Below, one piece after another: positions 6,101 to 11,703 of a stretch of 11,703 bases of DNA. The position numbers and the translations under genes were made by a program. Origin of the DNA: Candidatus Zambryskibacteria bacterium RIFCSPLOWO2_02_FULL_39_14 (lineage in GTDB: Bacteria > Patescibacteriota > Minisyncoccia > Phycocordibacterales > Zambryskibacteraceae); the NCBI GenBank assembly GCA_001824135.1, contig MHWM01000012.1:1-11703 (forward strand), read 5' to 3'. Below the pieces are notes generated by a model that was not told the origin of the DNA, ran no database searches, and worked only from the letters and a program-made list of their open reading frames with translations. The first letter of the stretch is position 1, and every line of letters begins with the position of its first letter.

Positions 6101-7138
6101 ATGAAGATTATCTATATAGCCAATACAGTTTTACCAACTGGGAGGGCGCATGGTGCCCAGATAGTAAAAACATGTGAAGCTCTAAGTGATGCGGGGGTAG
6201 ATCTCGAACTTATTGTAACTAATAGAAAGACTCCTATCAGAGAATCTGTTTTCGAGTACTACGGTGCTAGAGAGAATTTCAAAATAACAAAAGCATGGTG
6301 CATTGATACCGTGCATCTTGGCTGGCTCGGGTTTTGGTTTGAGCAACTAACTTTCGCATCAAGCGTCATTATACATACGATGTTGAAAGATGAACTATTT
6401 TTTACTCGGGATGAGTTCATAGCTTGTTGCTTGAAACTTCTTGGTAAGAGGGTTATATGGGAGGCGCATATAGGGCAGAAAAATATTTTTGCAAGATTTC
6501 TCGTCAAGACAAACACGAAAATGATTGTTATTTCTCATGGGTTAGAGAAACTCTATCTTGAATATGGTGTGAGGTCGGAAAATATTAGAGTAATACCTGA
6601 CGGTGTCGATCTCAATCAATTTGGTAAACAGATTAGTCAAGAAGAGGCAAGGAGGACAATTAATGTAGAAAAAGATATGAAGCTCATTGTTTATACTGGT
6701 AGTCGGCAAGTGGGAAAGGGTGTAGAGACTTTGGTAGAAGCTGGAGCTTTGCTTGGCGATTTAGCTCAAGTGATGATAGTTTCGAATAAACATTATCTTG
6801 AGATACCTCAGTATCTAGCGGCGGCTGATGTATTAGTTATCCCCAATAGCGCTAAGGACAAGGTGTCGCATCTCTACACATCACCAATGAAGCTCTTTGA
6901 ATACATGGCCTCTGGTAGGCCTATAGTAGCTTCTAATTTGCCATCAATTCGAGAAGTTCTTGATGATTCTACTGCTTATTTTTTCGAACCAGACAACCCG
7001 GAAAGTTTAGCGGAAATTGTCACTTACGTTCTTAATGATCCAAAAGCAATAGAAAAGACCAAGAGAGCAAAGGAGCAAGCACTGGAGTATACTTGGGAGA
7101 AAAGAGCAAAGAAAATTATCGAATTTATAAGCAAATGA
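6101..7138 (+). CDS. GT4-type (group 1) glycosyltransferase
   Basis: The start is taken at ATG 6101, giving MKIIYIANTVLPTGRAHGAQ, the canonical first strand and acceptor loop; the frame is open further up to ATG 6074 and a TTG at 6047, whose extra residues (MNKRLKSNS) do not look conserved. The 345-aa product shows HIGQKN (123-128), VISHGLEK (143-150), VIPDGVDLNQF (164-174), the start of the donor domain YTGSRQVGKGVETL (198-211), and SPMKLFEYMASGRPIVAS (261-278), the donor-binding helix. The piece between the third donor-domain strand (VMIVSNK) and YLAAADVLVIP is very short, so a helix and strand usual in this family are missing or reduced. The stop overlaps the start of the GT9 gene (ATGA), so both probably act in the same chain. 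Donor and acceptor cannot be told from the sequence. Confidence 0.86.
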   Translation: MKIIYIANTVLPTGRAHGAQIVKTCEALSDAGVDLELIVTNRKTPIRESVFEYYGARENFKITKAWCIDTVHLGWLGFWFEQLTFASSVIIHTMLKDELFFTRDEFIACCLKLLGKRVIWEAHIGQKNIFARFLVKTNTKMIVISHGLEKLYLEYGVRSENIRVIPDGVDLNQFGKQISQEEARRTINVEKDMKLIVYTGSRQVGKGVETLVEAGALLGDLAQVMIVSNKHYLEIPQYLAAADVLVIPNSAKDKVSHLYTSPMKLFEYMASGRPIVASNLPSIREVLDDSTAYFFEPDNPESLAEIVTYVLNDPKAIEKTKRAKEQALEYTWEKRAKKIIEFISK

Positions 7139-8253
7139 CCTTCTCAAAAAGAATTGGCAATATTTTACTTCTCATCCGTGTTTTAATCAGAGCAATTTTC
7201 TCAGGCAGAGCGGACAAAATTCCAAAAACTATTTCAAGAATTATTGTCGTTCCGACAGGTAAGCTTGGAGATGTGGTCTGCACCACGCCGGTTCTTAGAG
7301 CTGTGCGTAAGCATTTCCCGCAAGGGTATGTGATTGTAGTCGGAGACTCTAAGCTCCATAAGCAGATTCTTCTCGACAGTGACTTAGTTGATGAGTATTC
7401 GGATAATGCTGTTTCTGCTGATGTTGCTTTAGTTACAGGTCCAACTTTCGAATTAACCGCTCCTTTGTATCTTACCGGCATTCCTTTGATAATAGCACCG
7501 AAAGTTATAGGCGGATTTTCTTCTCAAGTTACAAAGCCGTACAGAATACTCACTCATTTTCTTAAGACGTATGTTTATCGTATGAAAGAATATGCTCCAC
7601 GCGAGAGACTGCGCTGTCTTGAACCTCTGGGTATTATTTATGAAGACACTACAAAATATTTAGGATTTTCGGAATCTGCTGATACTAAAATTCAGCAATT
7701 TCTCTCGATACATGATATTGATCTAAAAAAAGATTTTGTGATAGGTGTAACTCCGACTGCTGGACATAAAATCAAAGAGTGGCCTGAAAAGTGTTTTGCC
7801 CAAATGATCGACTATCTAGTAGCGAAGTATAAAGTGAAAATAATCATCCTAGGTGGACCCAAAGACAGGGAGAAAGTCGAGAAGACAAAAAGCTACTTGA
7901 ACCAAGAGACAAAAATTATTGAGACTACCAGCCTAAATATAGACGAGTTAAAGGCACTAATTGCGAAATTAAAGTTATTTATTTCTGTTGATACTGGACC
8001 AATCTATATAGCCGAAGCCTTTGGAGTCCCGACCATTGATATCACGGGTCCAATTGATGAAAAAGAGCAACCACCACAAGGCCCATTTCATAGAAATGTT
8101 GTTCCTCCGCAAAGATTGCGTCCAGAGCTTTTTGTCCTCAATGCAAAGTCTTACAATAGAGAAGAAGCGTTGCGTCAAGTAAAATCGATCACTGTTTCTA
8201 TGGTTACAGATGAAATAGATTCTCTTCTATCAATTCTAAAAATGAGTGAATGA
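7135..8253 (+). CDS. GT9-family glycosyltransferase (heptosyltransferase superfamily)
   Basis: The start is ATG 7135, inside the stop of the preceding gene (ATGA). The 372-aa protein has a basic, partly hydrophobic N-terminal helix (1-30), likely membrane-associated, then IIVVPTGKLGDVVCTTPVL (36-54) with Asp46, the counterpart of the catalytic Asp of WaaC/WaaF. The C-terminal domain begins near FVIGVTPTAGHKIKEWP (201-217) and carries IIILGGPKDRE and the donor-site signature FISVDTGPIYIAEAFGVP (282-299), equivalent to DSGPxHLAAALG. GT9 enzymes transfer heptose from ADP-heptose in Gram-negative LPS; related enzymes use other donors. A CPR cell would have no classical LPS, so the product must be some other glycan. 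A GmhA isomerase gene lies right next door and overlaps it by 50 nt tail to tail, which supports a heptose donor (inference). Confidence 0.87.
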   Translation: MTFSKRIGNILLLIRVLIRAIFSGRADKIPKTISRIIVVPTGKLGDVVCTTPVLRAVRKHFPQGYVIVVGDSKLHKQILLDSDLVDEYSDNAVSADVALVTGPTFELTAPLYLTGIPLIIAPKVIGGFSSQVTKPYRILTHFLKTYVYRMKEYAPRERLRCLEPLGIIYEDTTKYLGFSESADTKIQQFLSIHDIDLKKDFVIGVTPTAGHKIKEWPEKCFAQMIDYLVAKYKVKIIILGGPKDREKVEKTKSYLNQETKIIETTSLNIDELKALIAKLKLFISVDTGPIYIAEAFGVPTIDITGPIDEKEQPPQGPFHRNVVPPQRLRPELFVLNAKSYNREEALRQVKSITVSMVTDEIDSLLSILKMSE

Positions 8254-8773
8254 TTACTATATGTATATCTTGGATGTGAGAAGTAATATCTGAAGGAACA
8301 ATAACTGATATATCAGATGTTTCTTTAATTTTGCCACCACCGTTGCCTAATAGACAGATGGAAATCATTTTTTTGGATTTTGAAATTTTTAAAGCTTCAA
8401 TAATATTTTTTGAGTTTCCACTAGTTGAGATTCCTATAAAGATATCTCCTTCTTGCCCAAGACCTTCTAGTTGTCTAGAAAAGATAAAATCAAAACCGAT
8501 GTCATTGGACCATGCCGTAAGCATCGAAGAATCAGTAGTTAAAGCAATAGCAGGAAGTGCTCTCCTCATTGACTTAAATTTACCTAAGAGATCGGTAGCG
8601 AAATGTTGTGAATCTGCTGCGCTTCCACCATTTCCTGCAATATAAATACGTTTACCAGCTACAAGTGAGTCACAGATTTGTCGTCCTGCTTTCTCTGCAT
8701 TTTCTAGAAAGCCCTTGTTAGTAAGGGTGGTATTTTTCACTGCTATGGATTTTTCCAAATATTCTTTTATCAC
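8204..8773 (-). CDS. gmhA: Sedoheptulose-7-phosphate isomerase (GmhA type, SIS domain)
   Basis: The start is a GTG at 8771-8773; no ATG fits the frame, and MIKEYLEKS matches the usual helical N-terminus. The 189-aa length is typical. GmhA converts sedoheptulose 7-phosphate to D-glycero-D-manno-heptose 7-phosphate, the first step toward ADP- or GDP-heptose. Motifs are clear: YIAGNGGSAADSQHFATDL (44-62), PAIALTTDSSMLTAWSNDIGF (as two halves around 80), GISTSGNSKNI (114-124) and VPSDITSHIQDIHIVIIH (159-176). Of the zinc-site residues of Escherichia coli GmhA (His61, Glu65, Gln172, His180), His57, Gln168 and His176 are present, but the Glu is Asp61 (codon GAT, 8591-8593). No gmhB or heptose kinase gene is visible. 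The last 50 nt are antisense to the end of the GT9 gene. Confidence 0.88.
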   Translation of the reverse strand: MIKEYLEKSIAVKNTTLTNKGFLENAEKAGRQICDSLVAGKRIYIAGNGGSAADSQHFATDLLGKFKSMRRALPAIALTTDSSMLTAWSNDIGFDFIFSRQLEGLGQEGDIFIGISTSGNSKNIIEALKISKSKKMISICLLGNGGGKIKETSDISVIVPSDITSHIQDIHIVIIHSFLELIEENLFHL

Positions 8774-8789
8774 TGTATTATTAAGTGGT

Positions 8790-8795
8790 ATTATA
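8790..8795 (-). promoter_or_regulatory. Candidate -10 box of gmhA
   Basis: On the minus strand TATAAT lies 16 nt before the GTG start at 8773, implying a leader of about 10 nt. TTGGAT at 8815-8820 could serve as a -35 box but the 19-nt spacing is long. The divergent methyltransferase gene at 8891 shares this 117-bp gap. Confidence 0.4.
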
Positions 8796-8890
8796 GCGGA
8801 ATTATGTGCAAATTATCCAATCTTAGTCTATACCTGATTAATCACAGGATCGCTAGGTATCTTGATAGATGAAATTAAAAAGGCACATGT

Positions 8891-9808
8891 ATGAAAAAAT
8901 CTCTACAAACATGTATTGTCTGCGGTAGGGGTGCAGACAAGAGAACGTGGAATAATCTAGCTGTATTAGTTTGTCGTAATTGTGGCTTGACTTGGAGGGA
9001 GTCCTTTGATTTGTCAGAGGATTATTATGTGAAATTGAATGAAGGTCGGGCGAATCTAGATACACAGAAAGTTGCAATACGTTTACGTAATTCTGAAGAT
9101 AGGTTTAATACCATTAGAAGATTTCTACCTAGAGCCGGAATTTGTGATATTGGGTGTGGTGATGGTTCGTTTCTATCCATACTGCGTGATTATGGATACT
9201 TAAAGTGTTGGGGTATTGAACCAAGTGAGTATTATCATAAAATGACGATCGATCGTAACCTTGATGTAATAAAAGGTGAGATAGATGAAATACTAAATAT
9301 ATCTAAAAGGAAAGAGGTGCACGCAATCACACTTTTTCATGTCATTGAGCATTTAGATGATCCAATTGGATCATTAGAAATCATGGCTGAAAGTTTGAGG
9401 AAGGGCGGAATATTGATTATAGAGACTCCTGATAAAGATGCTTCAATCCAAAAAGCTACAGATCATAAAAATGAACTTATCTATCCCGAGCATCTCTTTT
9501 ACTGGAACGAAAAATCTCTATGTAGAGTTCTTCAAGAGAAAGGGTTTAAGATTTTAAAAATATCTCGCCGTTCATTTGACTGGAAACACTCTCCAATTAA
9601 GACATCTTTAATGCGGTTAGGAATGGTAAAAAGTTTGTCCAAAGGCAATACTAGTTTAGATATTAAAAGTCAGACAGACAAAGATGTCGTGGTCATCAAA
9701 GATAAAGGGAAAAACTTTTTTAGAGAGCTTTTGAGAATATTGCTAGCGTATCTTGTACGTATATTGGGACGAGATGATTATCTGCTAGTGGTCGCAAGGC
9801 GTATTTAG
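8891..9808 (+). CDS. Class I SAM-dependent methyltransferase with N-terminal zinc ribbon
   Basis: The 305-aa protein starts with a small zinc ribbon, Cys8-x2-Cys11 and Cys28-x2-Cys31 (CIVCG and CRNCGL). A class I methyltransferase domain follows: motif I ICDIGCGDGSF (84-94), the acidic ribose-binding Glu110 in GIEPSE, and FHVIEHLDDP (149-158), then the strand GGILIIETPD and a conserved EHLFYWN. This layout is common among methyltransferases in polysaccharide clusters that act on sugars, but C-, N- or O-methylation cannot be chosen from sequence. The last 30 residues form a hydrophobic, basic helix plus a strand (RILLAYLVRILG), which may help membrane contact. AAAAAGG lies about 7 nt before the ATG, one of the few ribosome sites in the window. 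A 15-nt gap separates it from the next gene, and a TATAAT begins directly after its stop codon. Confidence 0.85.
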   Translation: MKKSLQTCIVCGRGADKRTWNNLAVLVCRNCGLTWRESFDLSEDYYVKLNEGRANLDTQKVAIRLRNSEDRFNTIRRFLPRAGICDIGCGDGSFLSILRDYGYLKCWGIEPSEYYHKMTIDRNLDVIKGEIDEILNISKRKEVHAITLFHVIEHLDDPIGSLEIMAESLRKGGILIIETPDKDASIQKATDHKNELIYPEHLFYWNEKSLCRVLQEKGFKILKISRRSFDWKHSPIKTSLMRLGMVKSLSKGNTSLDIKSQTDKDVVVIKDKGKNFFRELLRILLAYLVRILGRDDYLLVVARRI

Positions 9809-9814
9809 TATAAT
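9809..9814 (+). promoter_or_regulatory. Candidate -10 box, leaderless type, inside a tight gene row
   Basis: TATAAT begins at the base after the TAG of the methyltransferase and ends exactly 9 nt before the ATG at 9824. It would start a nearly leaderless mRNA for the GtrA-like gene and those downstream. No good -35 box is present. Confidence 0.4.
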
Positions 9815-9823
9815 TACAATCTC

Positions 9824-10054
9824 ATGGGTACGTTCAAAGAATATTTAAAAGCAACGCGATTAGGCAGTCATTTCTGGAGCAGGAGCTTCTTTCATTATTT
9901 TTGGACTGGAGGATTTTTTACTTTCCTTAACATATTTCTGGTATGGTTTTTCATAGATATTTTGAAAATTTCTACCATAATATCCAGTACTGTAGTAATC
10001 TTAGGTCTTTTTATCGCTAGATACTTGGTATATCGATGGTTAAAAGTTATGTAA
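9824..10054 (+). CDS. Small two-helix membrane protein, half-length GtrA-like
   Basis: The 76-aa product has a basic N-terminus and two membrane helices (about residues 25-46 and 49-70), ending RYLVYRWLKVM. The pattern FWTGGFFTFLN, then WFFIDILKIS, then an Arg-aromatic-Arg-Trp end resembles the first half of GtrA proteins (PF04138), which have four helices and roughly 120-140 residues and are thought to help flip polyprenyl-phosphate sugars. The reading frame is clean and ends on its own TAA, and no continuation of the GtrA pattern is seen after it, so this is a real short gene rather than a frameshifted one. Two copies could dimerise to rebuild a four-helix unit (inference). A GtrB-like glycosyltransferase lies two genes downstream, as in GtrA-GtrB pairs. 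The family call is by pattern only. Confidence 0.62.
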   Translation: MGTFKEYLKATRLGSHFWSRSFFHYFWTGGFFTFLNIFLVWFFIDILKISTIISSTVVILGLFIARYLVYRWLKVM

Positions 10055-10058
10055 AATT

Positions 10059-10679
10059 ATGGCTTCATTAGTATCTCTCCTTAAAAAACTTCCCATAGAT
10101 GTAGGACAAGGGGAACGAAAACATGACTCTGCTGGTAAGTTGATAGCCTTTTCTTTTGTCGAGGATGGGGTGGGGAAGATTGCATTAGATATAGGCTGTA
10201 GAGATGGCTATTGGAGTGAGCGACTTAAGAGCAGAGGATTCGAAGTGCAAGCACTTGATCTAGATCCTGCATATACAAGGGCTATTAAGCATAATGTGGA
10301 AAACGGTTTACCATTCGGAAGTCAGAGTTTTGATTTGGTATGGTGCACTGAAGTAATTGAGCATTTATATAAACCAAAGTATTTATTAGATGAAGTAGAG
10401 AGAGTATTAAAACCGGGAGGTATGGTTATTCTTACTACACCGAATTCTGGATGGTGGTTGTATAGCATAACTAAATTGTGGGGATGGACGCCAGAGAAAT
10501 TGCAAAATCCGGATCATAAACAATTTTTTACTGAAAAAGATATAAGAAACATATCAGTAGGGTACGAACTTCTGGGATATTTTCCGTATGCTATTAAGTT
10601 CTTCCCAATCAGATCGCTCGTTAACTTACTTTCCCCAACCTTTATTTTAGTAAAGAAACATGCTAGTTTTCTCTCATGA
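10059..10679 (+). CDS. Class I SAM-dependent methyltransferase
   Basis: The 206-aa protein is a single-domain methyltransferase of the Methyltransf_11/23 kind. Motif I is IALDIGCRDGYW (41-52), the acidic motif II is ALDLDP (65-70), and motif post-II is DLVWCTEVIEHLYKP (92-106), followed by VLKPGGMVILTTPNSGWW. The C-terminal part is hydrophobic and rich in aromatics (YELLGYFPYAIKFFPIRSL), fitting a lipid-linked or membrane-near substrate. The gene starts 4 nt after the GtrA-like stop and ends overlapping the GtrB-like start (ATGA), so it is tightly bound to a polyprenyl-phosphate sugar module. It may methylate the lipid-linked sugar or a glycan end; ubiquinone-type methyltransferases share the fold, but the context argues against that. 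Confidence 0.82.
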   Translation: MASLVSLLKKLPIDVGQGERKHDSAGKLIAFSFVEDGVGKIALDIGCRDGYWSERLKSRGFEVQALDLDPAYTRAIKHNVENGLPFGSQSFDLVWCTEVIEHLYKPKYLLDEVERVLKPGGMVILTTPNSGWWLYSITKLWGWTPEKLQNPDHKQFFTEKDIRNISVGYELLGYFPYAIKFFPIRSLVNLLSPTFILVKKHASFLS

Positions 10680-11623
10680 AATTGTCAATCATACTACCTA
10701 TCTATAACGAAGCGGGGAATCTTGAAGCCTTGTATCGTGAAATTAGAAAAGAACTTCCTGTGATGCCTTTCAAGTACGAAATTATTGCGGTCAATGATGG
10801 TTCAAGCGATGGTAGTTACGAGATTCTCGAGAAGATTGCCAAAAATGATAAACATTTTCGAGTTCTGCATTTGAGTAAGAATTATGGCCAAACTGCAGCA
10901 CTCTCAGCTGGGATTGATGTTGCAACTGGCGATATCTTGATCCCCATGGATGCAGACCTTCAAAATGATCCCGCTGATATTTCAAAGTTTCTCGCATTGA
11001 TCAATCAAGGTTACGATGTGGTAGCAGGTTGGAGGAAAGATAGACAAGACAATTTCTTGCGTCGTCTACCATCTATCTTGGCAAACAAACTCATCTCTCG
11101 CATTACTGGAATCTCCCTTCACGATTATGGTTGTACAATGAAGGCTTATAAGAGAGAGATTATAAAAGACGTGCGTTTCTACGGAGAGATGCATCGCTTC
11201 ATGCCAGTCTATGTGGCTTGGCATGGTGCAAAGATATATGAACTAGTTATCAATCATCGTCCGAGACAACATGGTCTTTCGAAGTATGGTATCTCTCGAA
11301 CCTTCCGAGTAATTTTGGATTTGCTCACGGTCAAATTCCTAATGACGTATTTGTCTAGACCGATGCATTTTTTTGGTTGGGCTGGACTCGCGTCTCTACT
11401 TTTGAGCTTTATATCTGGTGTCGCGGCTATTGTAATTAGGTTGTTTTATGATGTGCATTTTACTAGGACACCGCTACCACTACTTACAGTGTTTCTCATA
11501 ATTATGGGAGTGCAGTTTATTTTGATGGGTCTCTTGGCAGAAATTCTTATTAGGATTTATCATGAACCTCGTGGTAGAGCTACGTATTCGATCAGAAGTA
11601 AGATAAACTTTGATCATGAATGA
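10676..11623 (+). CDS. GT2 polyprenyl-phosphate glycosyltransferase, GtrB/DPM1-like
   Basis: The 315-aa protein has an N-terminal GT2 domain and two C-terminal membrane helices (about 232-253 and 267-292). It opens MKLSIILPIYNEAGNLEAL, with VNDGSSDGS (39-47), NYGQTAALSAGIDVATGD (69-86), the metal-binding IPMDADLQNDP (89-99; Asp92 and Asp94), GEMHRFMP (170-177) and the basic loop RQHGLSKYGISRTF (197-210). These are the marks of GtrB, ArnC and DPM1-type enzymes, which move a sugar from a nucleotide donor to undecaprenyl or dolichyl phosphate on the cytoplasmic face. The start overlaps the previous stop (ATGA). With the half-GtrA protein upstream and a probable membrane glycosyltransferase downstream it forms a plausible charge, flip and transfer set. 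The sugar cannot be read from the sequence. Confidence 0.9.
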   Translation: MKLSIILPIYNEAGNLEALYREIRKELPVMPFKYEIIAVNDGSSDGSYEILEKIAKNDKHFRVLHLSKNYGQTAALSAGIDVATGDILIPMDADLQNDPADISKFLALINQGYDVVAGWRKDRQDNFLRRLPSILANKLISRITGISLHDYGCTMKAYKREIIKDVRFYGEMHRFMPVYVAWHGAKIYELVINHRPRQHGLSKYGISRTFRVILDLLTVKFLMTYLSRPMHFFGWAGLASLLLSFISGVAAIVIRLFYDVHFTRTPLPLLTVFLIIMGVQFILMGLLAEILIRIYHEPRGRATYSIRSKINFDHE

Positions 11624-11703
11624 GTTTAAAGGGTTGCTTTTCAATCATAAAGTAGCAATTATTTTGGCTTTGTTCACATGTTTTCTCGTTACTTTTCCAC
11701 AAA
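11616..11703 (+). CDS. Membrane protein, 5' part, possibly a GT-C glycosyltransferase
   Basis: The ATG at 11616 overlaps the end of the preceding gene by 8 nt, and the frame stays open to the window edge (29 codons). It reads MNEFKGLLFNHK and then a hydrophobic run (VAIILALFTCFLVTF) followed by Pro-Gln. A short basic head and a first membrane helix ending in a Phe-Pro turn is how multi-pass GT-C glycosyltransferases and related membrane proteins of these clusters often begin. That family call rests mainly on position after a GtrB-like gene; only the membrane helix itself is seen. Confidence 0.6.
   Translation, partial: MNEFKGLLFNHKVAIILALFTCFLVTFPQ

Noticed and set aside
7125..7481. Minus-strand open frame (118 codons) opposite the GT9 gene
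   Set aside because: It covers the most conserved GT9 motifs on the other strand and has no pattern of its own.
8465..8480. Small inverted repeat TTCTAG-TTGT-CTAGAA
   Set aside because: It is short, lies within gmhA coding sequence and has no associated repeat or site.
9809..10054. The 76-aa GtrA-like gene as a frameshifted remnant of a full GtrA gene
   Set aside because: Only 4 nt separate its stop from the next gene, which is a complete methyltransferase. No second GtrA half is seen in any frame downstream.

Overview
The window looks like part of a surface-glycan locus from a bacterium of the Candidate Phyla Radiation (Patescibacteria, probably Parcubacteria-like). This placement is inferred from architecture, not from a marker gene. 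The pointers are moderately AT-rich DNA, almost no Shine-Dalgarno sites, tightly packed genes, a cohesin-like domain on a one-pass membrane protein, a Thr-rich secreted protein, a tandem pair of very small TatA proteins, and a short palindromic element of a style I recall from such genomes. No rRNA, tRNA, CRISPR array, transposase or integrase was seen.

Layout. (1) 2-386: the tail of one tatA and a complete second tatA of 56 aa, sharing a nearly identical C-terminal tail. (2) 421-484: an intergenic hairpin-rich element. (3) 495-2200: two exported, membrane-anchored proteins, one with a Thr-rich linker and a beta-sandwich-like domain, one with a cohesin-like domain, a Pro-rich stalk, a membrane helix and a charged helical cytoplasmic tail. 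(4) 2263-3947: a formyltransferase translationally coupled to a GT4-type glycosyltransferase. (5) 3933-6019, minus strand: an extended-SDR epimerase of the CDP-paratose 2-epimerase type, coupled to a second GT4 enzyme. (6) 6101-8253, plus strand: a third GT4 enzyme coupled to a GT9 (heptosyltransferase-family) enzyme. (7) 8204-8773, minus strand: a GmhA-type sedoheptulose-7-phosphate isomerase whose 3' end overlaps that of the GT9 gene by 50 bp. (8) 8891-11703, plus strand: a zinc-ribbon methyltransferase, a half-length GtrA-like membrane protein, a second methyltransferase, a GtrB/DPM1-like polyprenyl-phosphate glycosyltransferase, and the start of a membrane protein cut by the window edge.

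How it fits together (inference). GmhA would start a heptose branch and the epimerase would make an unusual hexose. The formyltransferase would N-formylate an amino sugar and the methyltransferases would cap or modify residues. The three GT4 enzymes and the GT9 enzyme would assemble the glycan. The GtrB-like enzyme would charge a polyprenyl phosphate, the half-GtrA protein could help it cross the membrane, and the truncated last gene could be the membrane glycosyltransferase that uses it. The exported anchored proteins are plausible glycan carriers or surface partners, but nothing in the sequence proves that.

Gene organisation is unusual in three ways: four ATGA stop-start overlaps, two convergent gene pairs with overlapping coding ends, and near-consensus -10 boxes placed only 8-9 nt before start codons, which suggests leaderless or nearly leaderless mRNAs.
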